From: Volutella citrinella | Taxonomy: Eukaryota > Ascomycota > Sordariomycetes > Hypocreales > Nectriaceae | Reading direction: 5' to 3' | DNA length: 64,000 nucleotides | Assembly (NCBI GenBank): GCA_034401135.1 | Contig: JAWZSP010000002.1 | Span: 372,001 to 436,000 of the forward strand | Shown: positions 1 through 11,625 of the stretch, piece by piece | Layout: every line of letters starts with the position of its first letter | Numbering within the stretch: position 1 is the first letter of the stretch | Program-made: the position numbers and the translations under genes | Notes under the pieces: model-generated | Seen by the model: the letters and a program-made list of their open reading frames with translations, nothing else | What the model was told of the DNA's origin: nothing | Databases searched by the model: none

Positions 1-875
1 TCCAGCGGCCGAGCTGAGATCTCAACAAGTCGCAGCTAGCACTCTTGTTCCAGGCGGCTCTTTTCCCCTCAAAGGTTGCCCTGGAATGTTCTGTCACGCC
101 CCGAAAGTTTCGCTCAGTGACGTTGACCCAATCTACTAGATACGACAAATGGTGTGTCTCTGGCGGGCCATCAGGAGGTGTTCGGACAAGGCGCCAATAC
201 TCTTGGAACTTGATACGTGCTTCCCTATTTTGTTTATTCAGTCTTGTACTCGAAGAGGTAATTTAGTGCTCCATTACCATATTGGATGTTCCTCGCCAAA
301 CATTGGGTTACCAATTTGCACCAGCTTTCCATCAATGGATCGCACAGTAAAATGCCTCAAAGTTTTGGCCTGTGCGAGTTGTTTCTCGATATCTGCTAGG
401 TCGGCTTTGGTCCATAACGGATACCCGCTTTGGTAAAGATTCGATGCAGCTTGGCTGCTTTTTCTCCAGTCTGTGAAACCGTAGCGGAGAGATATAGGCT
501 GCTGTGCTGCATCCATCTTTTTTGCACTGCAACATGTGTTGGACCTTGAAGTACGGTGGAAAAAGTATTGGCTTCAACGGAGACAATGAAAAGACCTTAA
601 AGCGCAAGGTATCGGATAAGATTATATTCCGTATGCAGCCGTGGATGTTGTATTCAGAGGGTTCGGGGACGAGTTGCATCAGCCTGCTATGACAAGTCCT
701 ACTGGGTCTTCTTCGAAAGTTTGCGGCATGAGTAAGATTGCTCAGTCGTTGTGTACTGCGAATACTTATTTAAAAGTCCAACATAAACGCCGCCTGAACT
801 CCTCGATAGATACCAGACATCATGCAATCATTAAGGACGTTGCCATGCTCTCCAAAGGCGCCACGCATACACAAA
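1..875. other. Gene-poor left edge
   Basis: No gene with a clear family assignment is visible here. A minus-strand open frame at 274-516 (80 codons, ATG to stop) has a plausible coding look, with a Lys/Glu/Ala-rich middle followed by a RSIDGKLVQIGNP stretch, but I recognise no family and see no convincing upstream exon. It may be a relic or the last exon of something disrupted. The rest looks like 3' flank of the neighbouring regulator. Confidence 0.35.
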
Positions 876-3520
876 TTAAACAAGTTGTTGTCTCATCACA
901 TCCGGCCAGCTAAAAGTCCAGTCCCCAGACACATCACGATGCTTCCACACTGCCTTGACAATCTCGCAGGGCTCATCTGCGCCAAACAGGCCCGCCTGAT
1001 CAGCCACAGCCTCGAGGCATTTGAGGCTCTCGGCCTGCAGTTCCGGCGACGTGGCTTCGCAGGCGGCGACGAAGCTGCACCAGCCGACTAGCGTGGCAAA
1101 ATCGTGGTCAAAGGAGCCAGACCGGACGCAGGGCTGCAGGAACTCGACCGTCTTGCGCACCGAGTCCTGGATGACCATGGCGCTCATGTTGTAAACGCGA
1201 CGGTAAAAGTAAATAATAAGCGCCTGGTGCATGGCGAAGATTATGGGCTTCGTGTGTGGCAGATCCATGACTTGTGTGTCCTCGTTGACGAGGCCCTCAG
1301 GGCGTGATGGGCCAACAGGAATCTCGTGGTTCTTCAAGGCCCATTGCCAGATGTTTTGCTCGAGGATTCTAATATGCCGGGAAAGCGCAATTGAGATTCC
1401 GCCATCATTAACGGCCATGGCCTCGAGCTTGGCCTTCTCGTTGGCGATGCTGACTGTTTGAGAGAGGAGCGTGAGGAGTGACTCGGGAATGCCAATGATC
1501 TCTAAAAACATGGTCGCTGGCCAGTGGCCCGAGACCTCTAGGTGAATATCCGAGTATCCAATTTCGGCCGGCTTCACTCGCGTCAGGTCCAAGTCGCTTC
1601 CAAGGCTGTCCTTGGCAACGCGGAACTTGCGCAGCGCTCCCGCAGACACGACCATCTGGTCTGCCTTCTTGGGCGAGGGCGAGGGCGACGGGGGTGCCGA
1701 GAGCTCGCCCAGTGGGTCTTTGAAGACGTCGGTGCTTTCTGCTATGACCCGCAGGTGTGTGTATTGATGATGAAGCAGCCTATGCTTGAAGGATTTGCGC
1801 ATCGGGAGGCCGTAACGGCGGATCAGTCGCTCGGCGTCGATGAAGAAGGCTTTGACGATGCGTGAGCCGTGGAGGTGGGCCTGTCAAAGAGGTTAAGATT
1901 GAGTTAGATGCATGTCACAGAATCATGACTTACTGAAATCACAGACAGCGAGAGAATGGCTGTCAGAAGTTCAACATATTGTGTGACGGGCATGGCTCCA
2001 CCTTCGACGATGGCACCGATCTCATCCCTCAATGCGCATTTTAGGTGTTCCTGGGCCGCTTTCTGATAGTCCAGTGCAACCTGAAGCCAGACTCGAGAGC
2101 CATTAATTTCTTGTTTGGTGGCCCGGTCGAGGTGGAAGGCACTGTGGGCGAGGATGGTGTTGAGGATGCTCACGCGGCTATGAGAGGTGACGTTCCAGAT
2201 GGACAGCTCGGCAAATGTTTCGAGGGCACACGGGAGGACGAGGACCTTCCAGGGCGACACCTTCATGCCCTTGGAGAAGAAGTTGGTCTCGAGGGCATAG
2301 TCCTTGAAGTACCGTAGGAGAGGCCCGGCATGGGGAGGGAGCGTCATGCCGACGCCGCTTGGGACCGAAGGGGCCAGACGAGGAATGAGGGCCGACAGAT
2401 CAGAGGCATCGGGCCCGCCAAGCATGCGAGACGCCGGGGAAACGGGCTGGTTCCCGTGAGGAGCGACCTCATTGGGGGGCTGGGCGGTGATGCCGTGAGG
2501 CTGTTGGTTCCGCAGGCGCGGCGACCGGGGCGGGGAGAAGAGGTAGTTGAAGCCTATCCCCCCGAGCCCCTCGACGGACATCATCTGCAGAGGATCGCCC
2601 CCCTGTGATGAATCAAGCCAGGTATGGTTGAGGGTGTCGAGGAAGGATGTGGACGGGAAAACTAGGTCGTTGTCAACGAACATGGCTGGATCAAGCGGCC
2701 CATGGTCCAACTGCTCCATCCAGGGCTGAGCGGGGAGCACCTCTTCGACATCGTCTTCGATCAAGCTATCCTCCAGCAGATCAGGCACGTCCGATCGCGC
2801 CTTGGGGTCCGCCAACGTCGCATCACTCTGCGCCGGGGGCGACGAACCCGCGCCGTCAAAAGCCCTGAAGACACCAAACGGCCCAACGTGGTGCGCCTCG
2901 CCGGCCTCAACAACCTCGGCGTCAATGTCCTGCAGCGCATCGCCGGCAGAGCTGGCGCCCAGGCTCTCGACGAGGTCGACGCTCATCGAGTTGCGGACAT
3001 CCTCGGAGAAGAGCAGGTAGCGGTACGAGTTGCCGCGGTGGCTCTGCTTCTCGGCCGCCGACGACGAAGTATGCTCCGACAGCCACAGCAGGCTGGCGGC
3101 GTAGCCCTCGCACGGCAGGCCCAGGCGACGGCACGAAGAGCAGATGGGACGGGCCTCGTCGCACTTCATGTGGCGGCTGCGACACGTGCGGCAGCCGGTA
3201 AAGGTGCGCGACCGAGGCTCCTCGCCTGTGACGCCGCCCGATTTGGCAGCCTTGTCCTTGGCCATGCCCGAGGCGGTGGCCCGTCTGGAGGCGCTGCGTC
3301 TGGCGGCTCGACCTGCTTTGTCCCGTCTACCTGGCGGGCTGCTTGTCTTGTCCCTGACGAGGCCACTGCGCGTGCTGGTGCTGCGTGGCGGGTCCCACGA
3401 TGGCGCGGTCAGGGTGGAGAAGATGTCTGCGCCGCTGGTGCTGATGCTGCTGGTGCTGCTGCTGTCCAGGTCAAAGGGAAGGTGGCCCACGTTGCCGACA
3501 GCCAGGTAATCCAGCTCCAT
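876..3520 (-). CDS. Zn2Cys6 transcription factor, ARG81/ArcA-like
   Basis: Two exons, 3520-1934 and 1880-876, joined over a 53-nt GT-AG intron, give 863 aa. The first 105 residues are Ser/Thr-rich and basic. A Zn2Cys6 binuclear cluster follows, with Cys110, 113, 120, 127, 130 and 137 in the standard C-x2-C-x6-C-x6-C-x2-C-x6-C spacing and a CEGY tail. That FTGC...CDEARP...CEGY pattern is typical of the ARG81/ArcA branch, whose members regulate nitrogen catabolism. The long C-terminal half looks like the fungal-specific regulatory domain (PF11951 type). It should be a nuclear DNA-binding regulator. It is transcribed away from the GABA transaminase gene across a shared 0.9-kb promoter, which makes that gene its most likely target; this is inference. 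The start is the first ATG in frame. Confidence 0.88.
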
Positions 3521-4431
3521 TTCCAGTTCGGATCCCTGGTTGCGAGGTGACGGGTGATTAATACTGCAAGTGATGCCGGGACGTCGATGGCAAAAGAAGG
3601 TCTCTCCCCAATGATAGCGTTGCTGATAACCCCGCGAACAGGCGGACGAAACGTGGGGAAAAAAAGGACCCAGGAGACACGACTCGTCTTTGCGGTCCCG
3701 CCGAATAACTATTACGTACTACGATTGCGGGCTGCGATTCTGGAGAAGTCGTAGTGCGATTGGAGGTAGCGATGGTGACTTTCTGGGTGACTTGGCATGA
3801 CGGCAGGGGGCCAAGATGGTGATACCGAAAGGGAGGCGACGAGTTTGGGAGTGGGCTTGTGACGAGGCAAGTCTCCGCGACGGGTGGAGACGGGGCTAGT
3901 GGCATGATGGGTTAGAGCACACCACTGAGCACCAGATGCCGCCAGAGAGGAGGCAAGGCCCGGCATCTGTGTTGTGCCGGAACAAATGGCGTGTGCGTAT
4001 CCTTCATGGCCTCCCTGATTGGGACACTGCCTAATCGGGACAGCAGGAGGCATCATGACAGATGCGCACCCTCGGCCTCCAGCATCTCACTGCCGTTGCC
4101 TCAGTGCTTTATTTTTTTTAGTCACAATCGTCAATCGCAAGTCAATTACAATCCCCCGCATGGAGGCGATTAGACATCCGCCGAGTCTGGGCCCGGCTCG
4201 CACCCGGCTGCCGAAGCCGGTTGGTGCGGTGCAGGGATGGCGATGTCCGGAGGGCGCACTTTGGCTTGTAAGTTGTAAGCTTGCGCGCAATGGAGCAGCA
4301 CCGCATGCTATCCACGCCGATAAAGGACGCCTTCGCGCAGACAACTACTTGCCGCTGAAGAATTTCTTTCCTCTCTCTTCATTTCTATTCATCTGGATTG
4401 TTGCGATACTGCCGTACGTACTCACAACACC
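3521..4431. promoter_or_regulatory. Divergent promoter: ARG81-like regulator / GABA transaminase
   Basis: This 911-bp region lies between two divergent starts. It contains a perfect 6-bp inverted repeat, CCGGCT-N5-AGCCGG, at 4204-4220, which reads as CGG-N9-CCG, the kind of arrangement Zn2Cys6 dimers bind. GATA-type cores that AreA-like factors could use are present (TGATAA near 3628, CGATAA near 4319). Neither site type is proven by sequence alone. Confidence 0.45.
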
Positions 4432-5984
4432 ATGGCCTCCCGTCAGATGCGATCCTTTGTGCCTCGCGCCGTCCGCCAGAGCGCCGCCAGGCCTCGCCTC
4501 ACGCGCGCCTTCTCCGTGGCCGCCGATGGAACGCTCTCTGGCGAGCCATCCAAGCCCAGCGTTGTGACGGACAAGCTGCCAGGCCCCAAGGTAGTCGAGG
4601 GCCTGAAGAGCCTAGACAAGGTGTTTGACACCCGCAGCGTCGCCACGCTCGTCGACTACACCAAGTCGACGGGCAACTACCTCGTCGACGCTGACGGCAA
4701 TACATTCCTCGACGTGTTTGCACAGATCTCGTCCATCCCTCTAGGCTACAACAACGAGCAGCTGGCCGAGGCGTCCCGCACGCCCGCCATGGTCCGCGCC
4801 ATCACCAGCCGGCCCGCCCTCGGCAGCTTCCCGTCAACGGACCTACAGGAAGTTCTCGAGACGGGTCTCCTGCGCGCCGCGCCCGAGGGCCTCGACCAGG
4901 TCTTCACGGCCACGACGGGCTCCGACGCCAACGAGACGGCCTACAAGGCCGCCTGCATCTGGAAGGCCACCCAGGAGCGCGGCGGCGCCGACTTCAGCGC
5001 CGCCGAGCTCGAGTCCGTCATGGCCAACCAGGCCCCCGGCGCAAAGCCCTACTCCATCATGTCCTTCAAGAAGGGCTTCCACGGCCGCCTGTTCGGCTCC
5101 CTGTCCACCACCCGCTCCAAGGCCATCCACAAGCTCGACATGCCCGCCTTTGACTGGCCTGCCGCGCCGTTCCCCCAGCTCAAGTACCCGCTGGACCAGT
5201 TCGAGGCCGAGAACCGCGCCGAGGAGCAGCGCTGCCTCGAGGAGACGGAGCGCCTCATCAAGAGCGCCTCGAGCCCCGTCGCCGCTGTCGTCGTCGAGCC
5301 CGTCCAGTCCGAGGGGGGCGACAACCACGCCACGCCCTGGTTCTTCCAGGGCCTGCGCGACCTGACCAAGCGCAACAAGGTGCTCCTCATCGTCGACGAG
5401 GTGCAGACGGGCGTCGGCGCAACGGGCAAGTTCTGGGCCCACGAGCACTGGGGCCTGTCGTCGCCGCCCGACATGGTGTCCTTCTCCAAGAAGGCCCAGG
5501 CCGCCGGCTTCTACTTTGGCGACGCCGCCCTGCGCCCGGACAAGCCGTACCGCCAGTTCAACACCTGGATGGGCGACCCCGTGCGCGCCCTCCTGTTCCG
5601 CGCAATCTACAACGAGATTGAGCGCAACGGGCTCGTCGAGTCGACCGCCCGCGTCGGCAAGTACCTGTACGACAACCTGGCTCAGCTGTCGGCCAAGTAC
5701 CCCGACCTCGTCCAGAACCTGCGAGGCAAGGACCGCGGCACCTTTATCGCCTGGGACTGCCCCAAGCGCGAGGAGCTCCTGGCGGCGGCCAAGGCCAAGG
5801 GCGTCAACATGGGCGGCTGCGGTGACGCTGCCATCCGCCTGCGCCCTATGCTGGTGTTCCAGAAGCAGCACGGTACGTCAATGTTCATATTTTCATGCAT
5901 CAGTGACGGTTTGCTAACGTGATTACAGCCGACATCTTCCTCGACGTGATGGAGACTGTCTTTTCCAACATTGCTCGACGATGA
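4432..5984 (+). CDS. 4-aminobutyrate aminotransferase, mitochondrial type
   Basis: Exons 4432-5872 and 5929-5984 with a 56-nt intron give 498 aa, the usual length for eukaryotic GABA transaminase. It is a PLP-dependent class III aminotransferase that converts GABA plus 2-oxoglutarate to succinic semialdehyde plus glutamate. The first 30 residues are rich in Arg, Ser and Ala and lack acids, as in a mitochondrial presequence. Recognisable motifs are AQISSIPLGYNN near 97-108, TGSDANE near 162-168, the cofactor-binding Asp in LLIVDEVQTG near 318-327, and the PLP lysine within FSKK at 351-354. The Cys pair that carries an iron-sulfur cluster in the mammalian enzyme is absent around residue 165. 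The succinate-semialdehyde dehydrogenase expected downstream lies 35 kb away in the same window. A close ornithine-type aminotransferase is less likely given the GABA-T-specific AQISS motif. Confidence 0.93.
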
Positions 5985-6429
5985 GGGGCATCTCGGCTTT
6001 GCAGTGCGGGGAGCGGGCAGACATGTACATAAAATAATGGGACGTTTGGCGTGGAAAAACCAGGTTTGAACCACCTTCTTCGAGGTTATAGAAAAAGAGT
6101 CTTGCAGAATTGATTTATAATACACCGTGCCATGACTGCATCCGTGGGCTAATTACGCGAGCCTGTGACGTGCGATCTGGGGAATATTGCAGTTGTCATG
6201 ATGACATCCCTGTGGCTCGTCATGGGCCGCTGCCCCTCATTGCCTGATCGAGTAGGCAGTTGTTGGCGACCAAGGCTCCACCAGCCGAAGCTATATGAGC
6301 TGCTCCCTGCGCTCATCACCCGGAATCACCATTCGCTTCCCATCTTGCCGTGTTACTGCTGTTGCTTTCGCGGATTATAGCTCCAAGACACACCTCTCCC
6401 GTCCAATTCCAGGCTCACAGTCCAGCACA
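5985..6429. other. Intergenic, GABA-T to epimerase
   Basis: This stretch holds the 3' flank of the transaminase and the 5' flank of the next gene in the same orientation. No further gene or distinct repeat is seen. Confidence 0.6.
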
Positions 6430-7606
6430 ATGACCAAGATCTTCCTGTGAGTCCAGGCCGTCGCTCATTCTCACTCGCGCTCACATGCTGCAGCACCGGT
6501 GCCACGGGATACATCGGCGGCGAGGTGCTCCAGCTCATCTCCAAGTCGCACCCCGAATACTTCATCCGGGCCCTCATTCGCGATGCCTTCAAGGCCAGCG
6601 TCATCAAGGGCACCTTCAGTAACGTCGAGCCTGTGATTGGCAGCCTCGACGACGCCGACATCATCTCACGCGAGTCAACCGATGCCGATGTTGTTCTGCG
6701 TGGGTACGCTTCTACCCCAGCGACCTGATTCTCCCACTAACGCGACAGTTTGTCTTTAGACCTCGCTGCTACCGGACACCTCAAGAGCGTCGAGACCATC
6801 CACAAGGCCCTCGCCAGCAAGAGCCAGCCCTCCTTCTGGATCCAGGTCTCGGGCGCCTCGGCGCTCGCAGCCGGTGAGCTCGCCGACAAGACCCGCGTGC
6901 CCGGTAGCCCCAGCGACGACGTGTACGACGACCTCGACGGCGCCGCGCAGGTCCGCGACGTGATCCAGAAGCACCCGTCGCGCGCCGTCGACAACTACGT
7001 CCTACGAGTGGCCGCCGACGAGCCCCAGGTCAACACGGCGCTCGTCTTCCCACCCATCATCTACGGCCCCGGTCGCGGTCCGGGCAACCAGCGCAGCATC
7101 CAGATCCCCGAGCAGGCCAAGGTGACGCTGCAGCGCAAGCGCGGGCTCCAGGTCGGCAAGGGCCTGAGCCGCTGGGGCAACGTGCACATCCAGGACCTGA
7201 GCCAGCTGTTCCAACTGCTGGTCGAGAGGGCGGCCAAGGGTGTTGCTGACGGGGATGCCTGGAACACAAATGGCGTGTACCTGACGGGCCTCGGCGAGCT
7301 GGTAGGTCAATGAGAAACCACACTCAACATGCACTGTGCTGATACCTCACGATGCAGACTTTTGGCGAAATCTCGAAGCGTGCGGCCGACGCGGCTGTCA
7401 GCAAGGGCCTCATCCCCACGAGCGAGATTGACGAGGTGCTGGGCGAGGACGCGAACCTGCTGCCCCACGGCGCTGTTCTCTACGGAACGAATGCGCGCAG
7501 CAAGGCACGACGAGGAAAGGAGGTTCTTGGCTGGGCTCCGAGCCGTGAGGATGGCCTGGCTGCTGAGATTATTCGGGTGGTGGATGTCGAGGCAGCCAAG
7601 CTGTGA
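6430..7606 (+). CDS. NAD(P)-dependent epimerase/dehydratase-like protein
   Basis: Four exons (6430-6446, 6494-6699, 6760-7301, 7358-7606) with introns of 47, 60 and 56 nt give 337 aa. The first exon is only 17 nt, and the Rossmann motif LTGATGYIGGEVL is created across the first splice junction, which supports the model. The acidic turn and HLAATGH stretch after the second junction, the SGAS segment near 130 and the PIIYGPGRG segment near 200 are typical of extended or atypical SDRs related to nucleoside-diphosphate-sugar epimerases. I do not see an unambiguous YxxxK catalytic pair, so the reaction is unknown and it may be an atypical SDR (NmrA-like or a general reductase). It lies in tandem between the transaminase and an aldehyde dehydrogenase. 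Confidence 0.82.
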
Positions 7607-8451
7607 GGTAGAGCCGAGATCATTAAAATAAAATACAGAAAAAATAAAAGCCTGGTCTGCTATATCTTGGGATTTAAAATTATGTGTTTTTGCAGCACAG
7701 CATATCCGTCTATTCTCTGTGTGCTGCCCGTGAATTCTTGTCCTGTTGCCCATGGTCGCATACCCTTGGCCTCACCATCTACAACCCATATGCCAGCAGC
7801 CCATGACCGATTTGTCAACTGGACATAGGGAAGCCGGACATGCTTCACGGGAATCTTCCAGTCCCTTCTCAACTCCCAATACCCTGTTGCCATCAAGGTC
7901 GGCCCAGCCTCCCAGATCCGTTTGGGAAAGTTTCCGCGCCCTCTGGCCTCCCCCACTACCTAAGCTTCCCCACAGTGACACCACGATACGGCGCAGCCCA
8001 TGGCGTGGCGTGTGGCTATCATGCCCCAAGCCGGCAGCACTAATCAGGGACATTTTCCCGCTTGGCCTTCTCTTTTGGGAGTGCGCCCTCGCAAGAGTTC
8101 GCTCCGAGATGCGATGCTATGCTAGTTGTAGAGGGCGCGCATTCACGGCTCATGGACGGCACGCACTCGCATCGCCACGACAGACGCACGCGCGGGGTAG
8201 CCGAAGTCGGGAATGGAGCAGCTCGATTATTCATTTGCCCGACGGCCATTTTTCAGCAGCGAGTAACATGCATTGAAGGCGTGATGGGACATGCACTGGT
8301 AGCGGGGTAGCTGGGCCATCCATGATGCCCGACTTTTATAAGCACAACACCCCACCAGTGCCATCGCCAGGTGTAGCTGCAACTGTTCCAACCCCCGCCA
8401 TCATCAGTCAACCCCTCGCAGGAGAGAGAGAGACAGACCAGAAATTACACA
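7607..8451. promoter_or_regulatory. 5' flank of aldehyde dehydrogenase
   Basis: This 845-bp gap holds no recognisable gene. A TATA-like TTTTATAAG lies at 8334-8342, about 110 bp before the aldehyde dehydrogenase start. CreA-type CCCCAC occurs near 7970. Both motifs are short and occur by chance. Confidence 0.4.
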
Positions 8452-10077
8452 ATGGCCGCTCCCATCCAGCTCACAGCGCCCAACGGCAAGTCATGGATCC
8501 AGCCCACCGGCCTCTTTATCAACAATGAGTTTGTGTCTGGATCCGGCGAGGCCATTACCTCCATCGACCCCGCGTGAGTGATGATCCCCCAGATGCGCAA
8601 CGCGATAAGCGACACCAGCTGACCACGACTGTGCAGCACCGAGAAGCCCATCGCGACCGTCCAAGGAGCCAGCCCCGCCGATGTCGAAAAGGCCGTCGAG
8701 GCGGCGCACAAGGCCCTCAAGAGCCCCGAATGGAAGGACATGTCCGCCACCGACCGAGGCATCCTGATGGCCAAGCTGGCCGACCTGATGGAGCAAAACA
8801 AGGAGCTGCTCGCCACGATTGACGCCTGGGACAACGGTATGACTTGGACCTACCCTAGGTTCCATTGATATTAGAGAAAGAATGATTGCTGACCCTCCCC
8901 AGGCAAGACATACAGCGAGGCCCTCGAGGGCGACATGGTCGAGGCCGTCGGCACGATCCGCTACTACAGCGGGTGGTGCGACAAGATCTTTGGCCAGACC
9001 ATCACCATCCCCAACAAGTTTGCCTACACGGTGCGCCAGCCCATCGGCGTCGTAGCCCAGATCATCCCGTGGAACTACCCCATCTCCATGGCCACCTGGA
9101 AGCTGGGCCCTGCTCTGGCCTGCGGCAACACCGTCGTGCTCAAGGCCGCCGAGCAGACGCCCCTCAGCATCCTGGTGCTCGGCCAGCTGGTCAAGCAGGC
9201 CGGCTTCCCGCCCGGCGTGGTCAACTTCATCAACGGCTACGGTCGCGAGGCCGGCCCGACGCTGGTGCAGCACCCGCTGGTCGCCAAGGTGGCCTTCACC
9301 GGCTCCACGGCCACAGGCGCCCAGATCATGAAGATGGCGTCGGCCACGCTCAAGAACATCACGCTCGAGACGGGCGGTAAGTCGCCGCTGCTAGTGTTTG
9401 ACGACGCCGACCTCGACCAGGCCGTCAAGTGGTCGCACTTTGGTATCATGTCCAACCAGGGCCAGATCTGCACCGCCACGTCGCGCATCCTCGTGCAAAA
9501 GGGCGTCTACAACGACTTCATCGAGCGCTTCGTCAAATTGGTCCAGGCCGGCAAGGTGGGCAACCAGTGGGACAAGGATGCCTTCCAGGGCCCACAGGTG
9601 TCCAAGGCGCAGTACGACCGCGTGCTCAAGTACATTGACCTGGGTCGCGAGGCCGGCGCCAGCGTGGCCACGGGCGGCGAGCGTATCACCACGATTGGCG
9701 ACGGCAAGGGCTACTTCGTCAGCCCGACCGTTTTCACTGGCGTCAAGACAGACATGGCCATTTGGCGCGACGAGATCTTCGGGCCTGTCGTCACGGTGCT
9801 CGAGTTCGAGACGGAGGAGGAGGCGGTGCGCGTCGCAAACGATACCGTCTACGGCCTCGGCGCCGCTGTCTTCACCACGGACCTGGAGAGGGCGCACCGC
9901 ACCGCGTCGGCCATTGAGTCGGGCATGGTGTGGATCAACAGCAGTCAGGACTGCGATCCCCGCGTGCCGTTTGGCGGCGTCAAGCAGAGCGGCATCGGGC
10001 GCGAGCTGGGCGAGGCTGGTCTCGAGGGCTACTCGCAGATCAAGGCCGTCCACGTCAACATGGGCAACAAGCTGTGA
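8452..10077 (+). CDS. NAD(P)-dependent aldehyde dehydrogenase
   Basis: Exons 8452-8573, 8637-8836 and 8903-10077 (introns 63 and 66 nt) give 498 aa, the normal ALDH length. The catalytic Glu263 sits in TLETGGKSP and the nucleophile Cys297 in GQICTATSR. The cofactor-binding PWNYP motif is at about 163-167 and the FTGST loop near 239-243. It resembles the tetrameric class 1/2 enzymes (acetaldehyde, betaine-aldehyde and aminoaldehyde types) and lacks the CVC motif of succinate-semialdehyde dehydrogenase. No targeting sequence is obvious, so a cytosolic location is likely. With a GABA transaminase upstream and RidA just downstream on the same strand, 4-aminobutanal or another amine-derived aldehyde is a reasonable but unproven substrate. 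Confidence 0.93.
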
Positions 10078-10498
10078 TGATACCAATGAAATAGTAAAAA
10101 ATAGAATTGATGACCTGCTTTGCTATCAATCCCGCCTCTCTAGCTGCGATAATATTAATGCCAGCCATTGGAATACGTGGTAGAAAATTGGAGATGACCC
10201 CCTCCGTCGGGCGTAGTTCTAGATCCGACGCGCCTGTCGCGCAACACCATTGATTACGACACAAGGCGCTGTAATCCAGCTCACCCAGTTGCCGGCGTCC
10301 ATCGGCAGCCATGGTGGGGTATCGGCGCCCTTCCGCTCACATTTGGGCCGACGTATTCCGCGGGGAACTAGCTGTATTACAAACAATTCCGTCTTGGTCA
10401 GGCTCCCATCTTGATCAAACAAATAAACACCAGCTCAAATCTCTCAATTCCACCCCCAAACCGCCCTCCAAATCTCTCTCCACCCCCTCACAGCCATC
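10078..10498. other. Intergenic, ALDH to RidA
   Basis: This is a 421-bp spacer between two co-directional genes. The last 60 bp before the RidA start are C/A-rich (runs such as CCACCCCCAAACC), typical of a fungal 5' leader. Nothing else is seen. Confidence 0.5.
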
Positions 10499-10962
10499 AT
10501 GTCCGGCAAGACCACCGTCTTCACCTCGGCCGCCCCGCCCCCTCTGCCGCAGTTCGTCCAGGCGACCGCCTACAACGGCCTCCTCTTCTGCAGCGGCTGC
10601 ATCGGCGTCGACCCCGCCACCGGCAAGATCGTCGAGGGCACAATCAAGGACCGCGCGCGCCAGACGCTCAAGAACCTCCGCGCCGTCCTCGAGGCCGGTG
10701 GCAGCAGCTTCGACAACGCCCTCAAGATCAACATCTACCTGACCGACATGGCCAACTTTGCGCCCTTTAACGAGGCCTGGGACGAGTTCTTCACCTCGTC
10801 GTCCAAGCCTGTATGTCGCAGCTCCTCTGCCTTTTTGCTGTTGACTGTGCTAATTTGTTTCTGCTCCAGGCTCGTACCTGCGTGGCTGTCCACCAGCTGC
10901 CCTTTGGCACCGACGTCGAGATCGAGGCCACGGCCATCATCGCCAAAGAGTCTAAGCTCTAA
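10499..10962 (+). CDS. RidA (YjgF/YER057c/UK114) enamine/imine deaminase
   Basis: Exons 10499-10810 and 10870-10962, with a 59-nt intron, give 134 aa, the usual single-domain length. RidA proteins form trimers and hydrolyse reactive enamines and imines such as 2-aminoacrylate released by PLP enzymes. The key arginine is present as Arg106 in PARTCVAV, with Cys108 beside it and the acidic VEIEA strand at about 120-124. The FCSGCIGVDPATG strand-turn is at 30-42. An aromatic position near the N-terminus that is Tyr in many family members appears to be Phe19. It lies directly downstream of the aldehyde dehydrogenase and 4.5 kb from a PLP enzyme, which fits imine detoxification. A second RidA domain occurs in this window, fused to an amine oxidase. 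Confidence 0.93.
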
Positions 10963-11625
10963 ACTCAATAGAAAAGCGTGCATTTCGTCGCCCTCATGAT
11001 AGATCTTAGCCAAAAGAAATGAACAAAAAACATTACATAAATCATCCACTGTCCTGCTGTGAATTGAGCGCCTGTGCAGGATCTTGACCCCGCTGGCAGT
11101 GAACGCGCCAGAAGCTTGACTACCCTACAGCGGCGTCTTATTGGTGTGTTTTGAATCGGGTGGGCAGTTAAATCTCGTCATCAATTTAGATTTCGATTGT
11201 ATGTTATAAGCCGGCAGGTGTTTGTCATTTTCTTCGTTTTTGTTGATCTCTGTTTACCAGGCGTTTAGGAACACGACGATTCTGCAAGAGAAATTGCATC
11301 ATCTCGGACTACGAAAGCAGACTCCTTTCACAGCGTTGCCAAAGTCTTACGTAGAACGCGAGCGATGGCAATTCATGATATATATTAGCCTTTCGGATTA
11401 ATTAAACGGATTCTACGCCTCATCGTGCTATGCGTAGATTTGTGCTCAAGACTGATGGCATCGTGTCCGGCTTTCTTATCTCCGCAGCCTATCTCCGCCT
11501 AGATGACGCTGCTTATTCTGCCTCAGGCGTTTGGCATCATACTTGCCACATCACCAACACGGCACTTGGGATTGGTCTGCTCCAGACATTAACGCCAAGT
11601 TCTCATCATCAAGGGACGGCCCAAA
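10963..11625. other. AT-richer intergenic spacer
   Basis: A 663-bp gap, visibly richer in A and T than the flanking genes. It contains no open frame of note and no recognisable repeat. Confidence 0.5.

Noticed and set aside
2702..3550. Long plus-strand open frame opposite the first regulator
   Set aside because: It lies entirely over a convincing Zn2Cys6 coding exon on the other strand and is an antisense shadow of GC-rich third positions; its product is Arg/Ala-rich with no domain.
4843..5871. 342-codon minus-strand frame over the GABA transaminase
   Set aside because: The sense strand encodes a complete, motif-bearing aminotransferase; the antisense product is Leu/Gly/Val-rich and low complexity.
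9391..10086. Minus-strand frame over the aldehyde dehydrogenase 3' part
   Set aside because: Antisense shadow of a well-supported ALDH; no recognisable domain.
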